A DNA stretch of 64,000 nucleotides, taken from Bog-532 sp963830385 (GTDB lineage: Bacteria > Actinomycetota > Actinomycetes > Streptosporangiales > Streptosporangiaceae). The position numbers and the translations under genes were made by a program. Below are positions 31,523 to 39,584 of this stretch, one piece after another. Under the pieces are notes generated by a model. It made no database searches and was not told where the DNA came from. It saw only the letters and a list, made by a program, of their open reading frames with translations. Location of the stretch: the NCBI GenBank assembly GCA_963830385.1, contig CAWHMD010000002.1, positions 124,001-188,000 of the forward strand, given 5' to 3'. How positions within the stretch are numbered: the stretch's first letter is position 1; each line of letters opens with the position of its first letter.

Positions 31523-32128
31523 ATGGCTTCCATCGAATCTGTGACCCTCGAAGTGGCGGACCCCGCGGCCGCCGAAGACTTCTACCGCACCGCTTTCGGC
31601 CTCACCACTCAGGTCAACCTGCGAGCCTCGGAGGCACCGTCCACGGGCTTCCGCGGGTACACGCTGTCGCTGACCGTGCCCCAGCCGGCCAACGCCAGCG
31701 CCCTCATCGACGCCGCCCTCGAGGCCGGCGCCAGCACGCTCAAGCCCGCCGCCAAATCCTTCTGGGGCTTCGGCGGCGTCGTCCAGGCTCCGGACGGCGC
31801 GATCTGGAAGATCGCGACCTCGGAGAAGAAGGACAGCGGGCCCGCCAGCAAGCAGTTCGACCAGTTCGTGCTGCTCCTCGGCGTCGCCGACATGAACGCC
31901 AGCAAGCAGTTCTACGTCGAGCACGGCCTCGAGGTGGCGAAGAGCTACGGCCGCAAGTACGTCGAGTTCACCGCGCCGGGGCCGGTCAAGCTGGCCCTCT
32001 ACGGCTACAAGGCACTGGCCAAGGACGCCGGGGTACCCGCCGAAGGCAGCGGGTCGCACCGCCTGGCCATCGACAGCGACGCCGGCTCCTTCACCGACCT
32101 CGACGGGTTCGCCTGGGAAAAGGCGTAG
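31523..32128 (+). CDS. VOC (glyoxalase/bleomycin-resistance) superfamily protein, two-domain
   Basis: A 201-aa protein with two vicinal-oxygen-chelate modules. The first is SIESVTLEVADPAAAEDFYRTAFGL through GGVVQAPDGAIWKIA. The second is FDQFVLLLGVADMNASKQFYVEHGLEVAKSYGRKYVEF through SGSHRLAIDSDAGSF. Each has the beta-alpha-beta3 pattern, but the His/Glu ligands of true glyoxalase I are not well preserved. It is likely a binding or resistance protein rather than a classical glyoxalase. It is a single gene between amt and a toxin-antitoxin pair, and the ligand is unknown. Confidence 0.85.
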   Translation: MASIESVTLEVADPAAAEDFYRTAFGLTTQVNLRASEAPSTGFRGYTLSLTVPQPANASALIDAALEAGASTLKPAAKSFWGFGGVVQAPDGAIWKIATSEKKDSGPASKQFDQFVLLLGVADMNASKQFYVEHGLEVAKSYGRKYVEFTAPGPVKLALYGYKALAKDAGVPAEGSGSHRLAIDSDAGSFTDLDGFAWEKA

Positions 32129-32145
32129 CGGCGACATATCTGCTA

Positions 32146-32174
32146 CCATTGATAGCGGGAGGTGCTATCAATGG
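32146..32174 (+). promoter_or_regulatory. 11-bp perfect inverted repeat enclosing the fitA-like ribosome site and start codon
   Basis: CCATTGATAGC (32146-32156) and GCTATCAATGG (32164-32174) are exact inverted copies with a 7-nt spacer GGGAGGT. As DNA this is a typical RHH-antitoxin operator. As RNA the ribosome-binding site would be in the loop and the ATG (32171) in the stem, so it may also limit translation. Confidence 0.8.
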
Positions 32175-32416
32175 CCGCACTCAATATCCGCAACCTCGAC
32201 GAGGCAGTGAAACGACGCCTTCAGATCCGGGCAGCTCAGCACGGCCGGTCAATGGAGGCCGAAGTGCGCGCGATCCTCGTCGAGGCGGTGCGTGAGCCAG
32301 CGGACTCAGCCGGGCTGTTCTCCGCCCTCCTAGACCAGTTCGGAGCGCTCGGCGGAGTTGACCTCGATCTGCCTGAACGAACGGAACCAGCACGGGCCGC
32401 GGATTTCTCCGCATGA
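32171..32416 (+). CDS. FitA-like ribbon-helix-helix antitoxin
   Basis: An 81-aa protein from ATG 32171 with GGGAGG upstream; a GTG at 32162 falls inside the ribosome site and is rejected. AALNIRNLDEAVKRRLQIRAAQHGRSMEAEVRAIL (two pieces) is the standard FitA/Arc-type ribbon-helix-helix, followed by a flexible acidic tail (DLDLPERTEPARAADFSA) that would wrap the toxin. It overlaps the PIN-domain toxin by ATGA. The protein probably represses its own operon through the inverted repeat over its start. Confidence 0.92.
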   Translation: MAALNIRNLDEAVKRRLQIRAAQHGRSMEAEVRAILVEAVREPADSAGLFSALLDQFGALGGVDLDLPERTEPARAADFSA

Positions 32417-32838
32417 TCGTCCTCGACACGAACGTGGTCTCGGAGCTGATGCGGGCGGAGCCCGCGGCCGGCGTCGCGAGCTGGGTCCGCGACCGGGATC
32501 GACGTGAGCTGCGCACCACCACCATTACGCTCGCTGAGATCCGGTACGGGATCGCCCGGTTGCCGGACGGGCGCCGGAAGCAGGCCCTGCTCGCGGCGGC
32601 CGACGGTATCTTCGCGGATTTCGCCGACCAATTGCTGCCGGTCGACGCCGCGGCCGCGGAACACTACGCGGCCATCGCCAGCGGCCGCGAGCGCGCCGGG
32701 AAGCCGATCGGGGGTTTCGACGCGCTGATCGCCGCCGTCTGCCGCTCGAAGGGAGCGTCACTGGCGACCCGGAACGTGGCCGACTTCGACGGCACCGGGG
32801 TCGAAATCATCGATCCCTGGCTGCAGGCCTCCGGCTGA
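32413..32838 (+). CDS. FitB/VapC-type PIN domain ribonuclease toxin
   Basis: A 141-aa PIN protein. The acidic catalytic residues are present: Asp5 in MIVLDTNVVSELM, Glu in TLAEIRYGIARL, Asp in GGFDALIAAVC and Asp near the end in ATRNVADFD. These coordinate Mg2+ for RNA cleavage. PDGRRKQALLAAADGIFADF is typical of the FitB subgroup. Its start overlaps the antitoxin stop (ATGA). The module looks intact. Its RNA target (tRNA or mRNA) cannot be read from the sequence. Confidence 0.93.
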   Translation: MIVLDTNVVSELMRAEPAAGVASWVRDRDRRELRTTTITLAEIRYGIARLPDGRRKQALLAAADGIFADFADQLLPVDAAAAEHYAAIASGRERAGKPIGGFDALIAAVCRSKGASLATRNVADFDGTGVEIIDPWLQASG

Positions 32839-32856
32839 GGACTCGCAGCCGGACAG

Positions 32857-33552
32857 TCACCACGGGGCGATGGTTTCCTTGTAGGCGAAGATGCCGGTGG
32901 GGCCGTCGGGGCCGATGGTCGCCCAGCGGGTGACGTTGGCGGCGGCCTCTTCGGTGGTCTGGATGCCGTGGCCGGCGGTCAGGTCGGTGGCGGTGTAGCC
33001 GGGCTCGACCGAGTTGACGCGCATGCCCGGCAGTTCCTTGGCGTACTGGACGGTGAGCATGTTCACGGCCGCCTTGGACGAGCCGTAGATCGGCGCGAAG
33101 ATCGCGTACTGCTGGCCGTACGGGTTGCCGACGGACCCGAACGAGCCGAGCAGGCTGCTGACGTTCACGATGACCGGCGCCTGCGATTCGCGCAGCAACG
33201 GCAGGAACGCCTGCGTGACCCGGACGATCCCGAACACGTTGACCTCGTAGGCGGCGCGCATGTCAGCGGCCGAAAGGGTCTCGATGGTGGCGGCCGCCCC
33301 GGTCACGCCGGCGTTGTTGACCAGGATGTCGAGGTGGCCCTCGCGGCCGGTGAGCGCGGCCGCGGCCGCGGCGGCGGACGCGTCGTCGGTGACGTCGAGC
33401 GACAGCCACTGCGCGCCGATTTCCTTGGCCGCCGCCTCGCCGCGCTCCTGGTCCCGGGCGCCGATGTAGACGGTGTGGCCGAGCTCGATGAGGCGGGCGG
33501 CGGTGGCCTTGCCGATTCCCTTGTTGCCCCCGGTGACCAGCGCGATGGACAT
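32857..33552 (-). CDS. SDR family NAD(P)-dependent oxidoreductase
   Basis: About 231 aa from ATG 33552 (MSIALVTGGNKGIGKATAARL) with GAGGGAGC 8 nt upstream. Classical SDR elements are TGGNKGIG for cofactor binding, LDILVNNAGV, NVSSLLGSFG with the catalytic Ser, and YGSSKAAVNM with the Tyr-x-x-x-Lys pair. VEPGYTATDL follows. The Arg after GARDQ hints at NADPH preference. It is divergent from an MmyB-type XRE regulator, an arrangement seen often in actinomycetes where the regulator controls the reductase. Substrate unknown. Confidence 0.9.
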   Translation of the reverse strand: MSIALVTGGNKGIGKATAARLIELGHTVYIGARDQERGEAAAKEIGAQWLSLDVTDDASAAAAAAALTGREGHLDILVNNAGVTGAAATIETLSAADMRAAYEVNVFGIVRVTQAFLPLLRESQAPVIVNVSSLLGSFGSVGNPYGQQYAIFAPIYGSSKAAVNMLTVQYAKELPGMRVNSVEPGYTATDLTAGHGIQTTEEAAANVTRWATIGPDGPTGIFAYKETIAPW

Positions 33553-33687
33553 CTCTAAGCTCCCTCGGAGTTGATGACTTTTTCCGCTTTCCATGCTGGT
33601 CGCGTACGCAGCGAACCGGGTAGGCCCCGGTCATCCTGGGGGCGGCAGGACCAGGCACGGGCTTGAGCCGTTGCCTAGGCTGGGGTC

Positions 33688-34560
33688 ATGAGCGACGGCA
33701 CCAACACGCTGGGCGAATACCTCCGGGCGAGGCGGGAGCTGGTCACGCCGGAGAGCGTCGGCCTCCCCCAGTTCGGGGTCCGCCGGGTGCCGGGCCTGCG
33801 CCGGGAAGAGGTCGCGATGCTGGCCGGCATCAGCGCCGACTACTACCTGCGGCTGGAGCAGGGCCGCGACCGCAACCCCTCGGTCCAGGTGCTCGAGTCG
33901 CTGGCCCGGGTGCTCCAGCTCGACGAGACCAGCACCACCTACCTGCTGGGCCTGGGCCGGGAAAAGCCGCACCGGGCGCGCCGCCGGCCGCGCAGGGAGA
34001 CCGTGCCGGCCGGCGTCGCCAGGCTGCTCGGCTCGCTCAACCTGCCCGCGTTCGTGGAGGGCCGCTACTTCGACGTGCTGGCGGCCAACCCGCTGGCCAC
34101 CGCGATCTCACCGCGCCTGCTGGCCGGCCGGAACCGGCTGCGTGATGTGTTCCTCGACCCGGCCGAGCAGGCCCTGTATCCCGACTGGGACCGGGCCACC
34201 GCCAACATGGTGGCTGGCTTTCGCAAGTCGGTCGGCACCGACACCGACGACCCCCGGTTCATCGAGCTGGTCGGTGAGCTGTCACTGGCCAGCGACCGGT
34301 TCCGGGCTCTGTGGGCCCGCCACGACGTCGGGCTGTACCAGGGTGCGGCCGTCACCCTCGACCACCCGCAGGTCGGGCCGCTCACGCTGAACCGGGAGAA
34401 GCTCGCGATCAACGGGACCGACGGCCAGATCCTGGCCATCTACCACGCGGACGCCGGCTCCGGCAACGCCGAGAAGCTCGCGCTGCTGGCCTCCTACGCC
34501 GCTGACCCGGGCGCGGCTCGGCTGGGCGGCGGCCAGCGGGGCATGGCCGCGAAGCCCTGA
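33688..34560 (+). CDS. XRE family regulator, MmyB-like C-terminal domain
   Basis: A 290-aa protein. The N-terminal helix-turn-helix reads PGLRREEVAMLAGISADYYLRLEQGRDRNPS (two pieces, about 30-62). The C-terminal MmyB-like PAS-type ligand domain begins around VARLLGSLNLPAFVEGRYFDVLAANPLA and includes DWDRATANMVAGFR and GPLTLNREKLAINGTDGQILAIYHADAGS. This is a widespread actinobacterial regulator class that usually acts on an adjacent divergent oxidoreductase, here the SDR. Its 3' end overlaps the convergent NAD-epimerase gene by 67 nt. Confidence 0.92.
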   Translation: MSDGTNTLGEYLRARRELVTPESVGLPQFGVRRVPGLRREEVAMLAGISADYYLRLEQGRDRNPSVQVLESLARVLQLDETSTTYLLGLGREKPHRARRRPRRETVPAGVARLLGSLNLPAFVEGRYFDVLAANPLATAISPRLLAGRNRLRDVFLDPAEQALYPDWDRATANMVAGFRKSVGTDTDDPRFIELVGELSLASDRFRALWARHDVGLYQGAAVTLDHPQVGPLTLNREKLAINGTDGQILAIYHADAGSGNAEKLALLASYAADPGAARLGGGQRGMAAKP

Positions 34561-35390
34561 CGCCAGCTCGGCCAGCGCGGCGTCCAGCCCAGAATTGTCC
34601 TGGCCAGTGTGCTGTCGGCGCCCCGGGCGACCGGGGACGGCGGCGCGTCGCTGACCGGAGGCGGCGGGGCGCCGACGGCGGCGCAGAAGGCCGGCACCCA
34701 GTCCAGGCCCGCGGCAGGTTCGTCGTCGCAGACGTTGACCGCGCCTGACGGCCAGTTCAGGGCGGCCAGCGCGGCGGCCGCGGCGTCATCGACGTGCACG
34801 AAGCTGGACACGTCGGCCGTCGCGGTCAGCTGGCCGTCGCGCGCCTGCTGACCGAACGCGCCGCCGGGTGAGTACCAGGTATCCGGGCCGTACAGGAGGC
34901 CGTAGCGCAGCACCACCCACTCGGGGCTGCGGGCGGTCTGGGTCTCCAGCCCGGCCACCGCCTGCACGGTCTGGCCGCGCGGCGGCGCGGCGCTCAGGTC
35001 GAGCGGCACGTTTTCGGATGCGGGCTTGTCCCCCGCTTCGTATACCCAGCCGATGCTCTGGGCGATGAACCGGCCCGCGCCGGCCGAAGCGGCGGCGTCG
35101 GCTAGGTGGCGGGTGCCGTGAATGCGGAGCGCGGCGTTGGCGGCGAAGTCCCGGCTGGACAGCGCGGTGAGCTGGTGCATGATCACGTCGGGCCGGGCCC
35201 CGAGCACGGCGTCGCGGACCGCGGCGGCGTCGAGGGCGTCGGCGACCGCGGCGGCGGCTCCCACCTGCTGGACCCAGGTCGCGGCCCCGGGCGAGCGGAC
35301 CATGGCGGTGATTTGGTGGCCGTCGGCGATCAGGAGCGGCAGCAGACGGCGGCCGATCGCCCCGGTCGCCCCCGCGAGGAAAATGCGCAT
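34494..35390 (-). CDS. NAD(P)-dependent epimerase/reductase (atypical extended SDR)
   Basis: A 298-aa protein with an N-terminal Rossmann motif GATGAIGRRLLPLLIADGH, then VIMHQLTAL, RFIAQSIGWVYEAG and VVLRYGLLYGPDTWYSPGG. The catalytic YxxxK is not clear, as in NAD(P)H-binding atypical SDRs, so it may be a sensor-like or quinone-type reductase. It is 5 nt upstream of the LLM-class flavin gene on the same strand, so both probably form an operon. Confidence 0.87.
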   Translation of the reverse strand: MRIFLAGATGAIGRRLLPLLIADGHQITAMVRSPGAATWVQQVGAAAAVADALDAAAVRDAVLGARPDVIMHQLTALSSRDFAANAALRIHGTRHLADAAASAGAGRFIAQSIGWVYEAGDKPASENVPLDLSAAPPRGQTVQAVAGLETQTARSPEWVVLRYGLLYGPDTWYSPGGAFGQQARDGQLTATADVSSFVHVDDAAAAALAALNWPSGAVNVCDDEPAAGLDWVPAFCAAVGAPPPPVSDAPPSPVARGADSTLARTILGWTPRWPSWRQGFAAMPRWPPPSRAAPGSAA

Positions 35391-35395
35391 GCCAG

Positions 35396-36405
35396 TCAGC
35401 CTTCAGTGCCAGAGGGAGAGCTAGTGTAGGGCCAGTCTTTTTCCTGTCCGATAGCTGCGCGGACGGCGGGGGCGATCTCCTGAGCCCAGACGGCCAGGGT
35501 GGTGAGGTCGGGGGTGCCGCCGGGCGGGGAGAACAGCACGAAGCCGGAGGCGCCGTGCTCGAGCACGGCGCCGGTCAGCTCCTCGGCCCACTGGCGGGCC
35601 GAGCCGCCGATCCAGCGGCCGCCGGCGTCGCGGGTGGCGGGCAGCGGCCGGCCGGTGATCTGGCCGGGCAGGTTGAACACGGTGCGGATCGCGCCCGGGT
35701 CCCGGCCCGCGGCGGCGGCCGCCTCGTCGATGACCGGGCGGGACTCCCGGTAGCGGGAGCTGAGCCAGTCGGCCGCGTGCCCGGGAATCCAGCCGTCGGC
35801 CACCCGGCCGGTGGCGGCCAGCGACTTGCGGCCCACCGACCCGGTCCACACCGGGGGCGCGGCCGCCACGGCCGGGCTGATCGCCACGGCCGGGCTGATC
35901 TGGTGCACCCGGTAGTAGCGGCCCTCGTGGGTGACCGGTGGGCCGCCGCCGCTGAGCAGCTTGATCAGGACGATGGCCTCCTCGAAGGCGTCGACGGCCT
36001 CGCCCGGGGACAGCGGCGGCACGCCCAGGTCGGCGATCCGGTCCCAGCGCCCGCCGGCGCCGGCCCGAGCACGACGCGGCCGCCGGAGAGCGCCGACAGC
36101 GACGTGACCGCCCGCGCCAGCATCGGGGCGGGCCGGAGCGGCAGGTTGGTGACGTTGACGAGGCCGCCCAGCCGGCGGGTCGCGCCCAGCACGAACCCGA
36201 GGCAGGCGTAGGCGTCCAGGCGCTCAGCGAGGTAGGGATGGTCGGGCAGGGAGAACAGGTCGAGCCCGTCGTCGTCGGCCTGCCGGGCCAGGCGCAGCAC
36301 CTCCGGTACGTCGCCGGCCAGGGCGTCCGCGCCGAAGCCGAAGACCACCGGCGAGCCGGATGCGGTGGTGCCGTCGATGCCGTCGCTTGTCATGGCGACC
36401 AGCAT
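35396..36405 (-). pseudogene. LLM class flavin-dependent oxidoreductase, frameshifted
   Basis: The N-terminal part, read from ATG 36405 or 36393 (SPVVFGFGADALAGDVPEVL, LGLVNVTNLPLRPAPMLAR-like, SLSALSGGRVVLG), and the C-terminal part (PPLSPGEAVDAFEEAIVLIKLL, VWTGSVGRKSLAATGRVADGW) are halves of one luciferase-like barrel in different frames. The break is near 36065, where the coding strand reads CTCGGGCCGGCG. One more G would restore GAGGRWDRIADLGVPPLSPGE. Such enzymes use F420 or FMN. With the adjacent epimerase-like gene it forms a unit divergent from an XRE regulator. A two-copy ISPAVA repeat (near 35870-35900) is also visible. Confidence 0.82.
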
Positions 36406-36505
36406 GGACGGCCGGGTGGCCGGGAACCAGGCCGGGTCCAGGCTGGCCCCGGCAGGGCCACTCTCGGGCGGCCCGCGGGGCAGAGTCCAGACGTAGCCTG
36501 GGCTG

Positions 36506-37420
36506 GTGGGGACGCCACTGGGCGACTTCGTTCGCGCCAAACGGGACCGGACCGCGCCCGAGGACGTCGGGCTGCCGTCTTCGCTGGCGGGGGCGCGCCG
36601 CCGGGCCCCGGGCCTGCGGCGCAGCGAGCTGGCGGCCCGGGCCGGGATCAGCGTGGAGTACCTGACCCGGATCGAGCAGGGCCGGGACCGCAATCCCTCC
36701 GGCTCGGTCGTCACCGCGCTGGCCGACGCGCTCAGCCTCGATCCGGCCGAGCGCCGCCACCTCACCTACCTGGCCAAGATCGCGGGCGGGGCCTGCGCCC
36801 GGGCGCACCAGCCGGAGCCGCCCCGGCGCCGGGTGCGGCCGCAGGTCCTGGAAGTCCTGCGGCAGCTCGAGCCCGCGGCCGCCCTGGTCACCAACCGGCT
36901 CGGCGACGTGCTGGCCTGCACGGCCAGCTTCCGGGCGGTGATGGCGGGCACCGGCCTGCTGGACGACGGCGGCCCGGACGGCGGGCGGGGCGGCGGCCTG
37001 GACGGCGGGCGGGGCGGCGGCCTGGACGGCGAGCCGGCCAACCTCACCCGCTTTGTCTTCACCGACCCGCGCGCCCGCGATGCCTTCCCCGACTGGGGCC
37101 AGCTCGCCGACGAGCTGGTCTTCAGCCTGTGGCTGGGCCCGTCGGTGGCCAGCTACGAGTGGTTCCGGGCCGAGCTGGCTCCGGTGGCCGGCCCGGAGTT
37201 CACCCGCCGCCTCGGCCAGCACCTGCCGCCGGCCGGCGGCCCGCTGCGGATGCGCCACCCGGCCGTCGGGCACGACCTGCGGTGGCACCGGGAGACGCTC
37301 GAGCTCTCGCCCCACGACGAGCAGCAGCTGGTCATCTACCTGCCCGCCGACCAGCCCACCAGCCAGGCCCTCGCCCAGCTGAGCGAGGGTCACCAGACCC
37401 GGTCCCTCCGCGCGATTTGA
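36506..37420 (+). CDS. XRE family regulator, MmyB-like (second copy type)
   Basis: A 304-aa protein from GTG 36506. The helix-turn-helix is PGLRRSELAARAGISVEYLTRIEQGRDRNPS, given in two pieces around residues 31-60. The MmyB-like C-terminal domain includes VLEVLRQLEPAAALVTNRLGDVLA and HDLRWHRETLELSPHDEQQLVIYLPAD. It is not a close copy of the regulator at 33688. A Gly/Asp-rich 8-residue repeat (GGRGGGLD) interrupts the C-terminal domain. It is divergent from the flavin oxidoreductase gene and probably regulates it. Confidence 0.92.
   Translation: MGTPLGDFVRAKRDRTAPEDVGLPSSLAGARRRAPGLRRSELAARAGISVEYLTRIEQGRDRNPSGSVVTALADALSLDPAERRHLTYLAKIAGGACARAHQPEPPRRRVRPQVLEVLRQLEPAAALVTNRLGDVLACTASFRAVMAGTGLLDDGGPDGGRGGGLDGGRGGGLDGEPANLTRFVFTDPRARDAFPDWGQLADELVFSLWLGPSVASYEWFRAELAPVAGPEFTRRLGQHLPPAGGPLRMRHPAVGHDLRWHRETLELSPHDEQQLVIYLPADQPTSQALAQLSEGHQTRSLRAI
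36980..37033 (+). repeat. 24-bp tandem repeat inside the XRE gene
   Basis: GGCGGGCGGGGCGGCGGCCT followed by GGAC is repeated exactly at 36980-37003 and 37004-37027, with a short third partial copy. It encodes GGRGGGLD repeats in a loop of the ligand-binding domain and is multiple-of-3 in length, so copy-number change keeps the frame. Confidence 0.9.
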
Positions 37421-37443
37421 CCCTTTTACCGGCCGGAAAAAGG
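37421..37443. terminator. Bidirectional terminator between convergent genes
   Basis: CCTTTT and AAAAGG flank a self-complementary CCGGCCGG core (37422-37443), giving U-tracts in both directions between the ends of the XRE and aldo/keto reductase genes. Confidence 0.75.
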
Positions 37444-37444
37444 C

Positions 37445-38359
37445 CTACGGGTGCGGGAGGCGCTTCTTGGCTGCTTCGTAGAGGTCGGCGGGGAGGGGGC
37501 CCTTCTCGGCGATGGCGACGTTGCTGGCCAGGTGGGCCGGGTTGGAGGTGCCGACGATGGTGGTGGTCAGGGCCGGGTGGCTGAGGGTGAAGCGCAGCAC
37601 GAACTCCTGGTTGCTCATGCCCGCATCGCGCAGCAGGCCGGCGACGCCGGAGGTCTCCCAGTTGCGCTGGCCGACGCCGGGTGCCTGGGTGAGTGGGCCG
37701 ACGGTCCAGTTCTTGTCCTCGGAGGCGGCGCCGCGGGCCGCGCCGCCGCGGATGAACGTGCCCGCGCCGGCGTCGGCGGCCTCGGTGATGAGGTCCTCGT
37801 GGTCGCGCTGGACCGCCGAGTAGGGGATCTGGAAGACGTCGAACACGCCCATCGCGATGTGGTCGGGCAGCTGGGGCAGGATGCCGGACATGCCGATGTA
37901 GCGGAGCTTGCCCTCGGCCTGCAGGTCCTGGAGCGTCTCGACGGTGTGCTCGGCCGCCAGCGTCTCCTTGCTCGGCGACATGTGCACCTGGACCAGGTCG
38001 AGCCGGTCGGTGGCCAGGCGCCGCAGCGACTGCTCGACGTCGGCCCGGACGTTGGCCGGGCTGTAGTCGTGCGGGTAGGGCGCCGGTGCGGCGGCCGGCG
38101 GGTTCAGCGGGCAGCCGCACTTGGAGGCGAGGAAGAACTCGTCCCGGCGGCCGGCGAGGTAGCGGCCGATGAGCTCCTCGCTGCGGCCGTAGTCCGGGGA
38201 GGTGTCGATCAGGTTGACGCCGCTGTCGAGGATCGCGTTGAGCAGCCGGCCCGCGTCCTCGTCGGCGATCTCGGGCCCGCGCGGCTGGCCTCGCAACTCC
38301 ATCGCGCCGTAGCTGAGGATGGTCACGTCCACGCCAGTGCGCCCGAGGGTCCGTGTCAT
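37445..38359 (-). CDS. Aldo/keto reductase
   Basis: About 304 aa from ATG 38359 (MTRTLGRTGVDVTILSYGA), chosen because GGGAGG lies about 10 nt upstream; ATGs at 38368 and 38377 are too close to it. The AKR barrel is clear: NLIDTSPDYGRSEELIGRYL (catalytic Asp and Tyr), FFLASKCGCPLNP (Lys), QVHMSPSKETL where His is expected, and TTIVGTSNPAHLASNVAIAEKGPL near the NADPH-binding C-terminus. It is convergent with the XRE gene and divergent from the 2-oxoglutarate oxygenase gene. Substrate unknown. Confidence 0.9.
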   Translation of the reverse strand: MTRTLGRTGVDVTILSYGAMELRGQPRGPEIADEDAGRLLNAILDSGVNLIDTSPDYGRSEELIGRYLAGRRDEFFLASKCGCPLNPPAAAPAPYPHDYSPANVRADVEQSLRRLATDRLDLVQVHMSPSKETLAAEHTVETLQDLQAEGKLRYIGMSGILPQLPDHIAMGVFDVFQIPYSAVQRDHEDLITEAADAGAGTFIRGGAARGAASEDKNWTVGPLTQAPGVGQRNWETSGVAGLLRDAGMSNQEFVLRFTLSHPALTTTIVGTSNPAHLASNVAIAEKGPLPADLYEAAKKRLPHP

Positions 38360-38455
38360 GATCGCCATGCCTCCCACGCTATCCCGGCGCCCGGCCGTGA
38401 CTTTCGCCCCGGGCCGTGGTTACCGTCGCATCAACCGCCGATGGAGAGGAATCCC

Positions 38456-39511
38456 ATGTCGGAAGCCCTGACCACGGACGGCGCGCTGACCGTGCCCGTC
38501 ATCGACATCACCGCCTACCGCGAGCCCGGCACGGAGGCCGGCCGCCGTGAGCAGGTGGCCCGGGCCGTGGACGAGGCCGCCCAGACGGTCGGGTTCATGC
38601 AGGTCATCGGCCACGGCATCGCGCCGGCGGTGCTATCCGGATTCACCGCGGCCACGGACGCCTTCTTCGCGCTGCCGGCCGAGGTCAAGGCCGGGTACCG
38701 CTGCCCGCCGGGCATCAACCGGGGCTACACGCCGCCGAAGTCCGAGAGCCTGGCCAACAGCCTCGGGATGGCCACCGCGGCCGACCTGTTCGAGGCGATC
38801 AACGTGGGCAGCCAGGCGGCCGACTTCCCCGGCCTCGACCTGCCCGCGGACGTCTACGCGGCCAACGTCTGGCCGGCCGGGCTGCCCGGTTTCCGGCCCG
38901 CGGTCAGCGCCTGGTTCGAGGCGGCCGGATCGGTCGCGCGGACGATGGTCACGATCTTCAGCGACGCGCTCGGGCTCGGCCCCGGCTACCTGGACCAGTT
39001 CACCGGTCACTCGATCGACGTGCTGCGGATGATCAACTACCGGCCGCCGCCGGCCGGCACGCCGCTCGAGCCGGACCAGGCCGGCATGGGTGCGCACACC
39101 GACTACGGCATCGTCACCGTGCTCTGGGCCGACCAGGTGCCGGGGCTGGAGATCATCGGCTCGGACCACGCCTGGCACCCGGTCCAGCCCGCCGACGGGG
39201 CCCTGCTGGTCAACCTGGGGGACGGCCTCGCCCGCTGGACCAACGACCGGTGGATCTCGACCATGCACCGGGTGGCCGCGCCCCGGCTGAACGGGGTCCT
39301 GGTCCCGCGCCGGTCGGCCGCCTACTTCCACGACGGCGACGTGGACGCCGTCATCGCGCCGCTGCCCTCGTGCGTGGACGGCGAGCACCCGGCCCGCTAC
39401 GAGCCGGTCACGGTCGGCCAGCACCTGGCCGAGAAGCTGGCCGGCTCGCGGGCTGGTCAGCTCAACCCGCACGCCGGGCGCGAGGCGGCCCGGCTGCCTG
39501 GTCAGAACTGA
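38456..39511 (+). CDS. Isopenicillin N synthase-like 2-oxoglutarate/Fe(II) dioxygenase
   Basis: A 351-aa protein from ATG 38456, with GGAGAGGA upstream. The N-terminal DIOX_N region is VPVIDITAYREPGTEAGRRE and VGFMQVIGHGI. The jelly-roll core has GAHTDYGIVTVLWAD with the His-x-Asp iron ligands, ISTMHRVAAPR with the distal His, and RRSAAYFHDGD with the arginine-Ser 2-oxoglutarate site (RxS). It is a non-heme iron oxygenase hydroxylating or cyclising a small molecule. Followed by a TetR regulator 70 nt downstream, which could control it. Confidence 0.9.
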   Translation: MSEALTTDGALTVPVIDITAYREPGTEAGRREQVARAVDEAAQTVGFMQVIGHGIAPAVLSGFTAATDAFFALPAEVKAGYRCPPGINRGYTPPKSESLANSLGMATAADLFEAINVGSQAADFPGLDLPADVYAANVWPAGLPGFRPAVSAWFEAAGSVARTMVTIFSDALGLGPGYLDQFTGHSIDVLRMINYRPPPAGTPLEPDQAGMGAHTDYGIVTVLWADQVPGLEIIGSDHAWHPVQPADGALLVNLGDGLARWTNDRWISTMHRVAAPRLNGVLVPRRSAAYFHDGDVDAVIAPLPSCVDGEHPARYEPVTVGQHLAEKLAGSRAGQLNPHAGREAARLPGQN

Positions 39512-39534
39512 GGCCGGTCGCGGCGGCGAGTGAC

Positions 39535-39549
39535 ATCATGCATTATGAT
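39535..39549. promoter_or_regulatory. Inverted repeat before the TetR gene
   Basis: ATCAT-GCATT-ATGAT is an inverted repeat in an AT-rich patch 36 nt upstream of the TetR start, next to TTGACT. It is a candidate TetR autoregulation site. Confidence 0.5.
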
Positions 39550-39584
39550 AGTTGACTCTTAGGTTGACGCGGAGGGGGTCGACG

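Noticed and set aside
30161..32149. A 662-codon minus-strand open frame across amt and the VOC gene
   Set aside because: Low-complexity composition, no motif, and it crosses a terminator and two genes with clear homology.
36980..37033. Short tandem repeats as a CRISPR-like array
   Set aside because: Repeats are contiguous without spacers and lie in frame inside a regulator gene; no cas genes are present.
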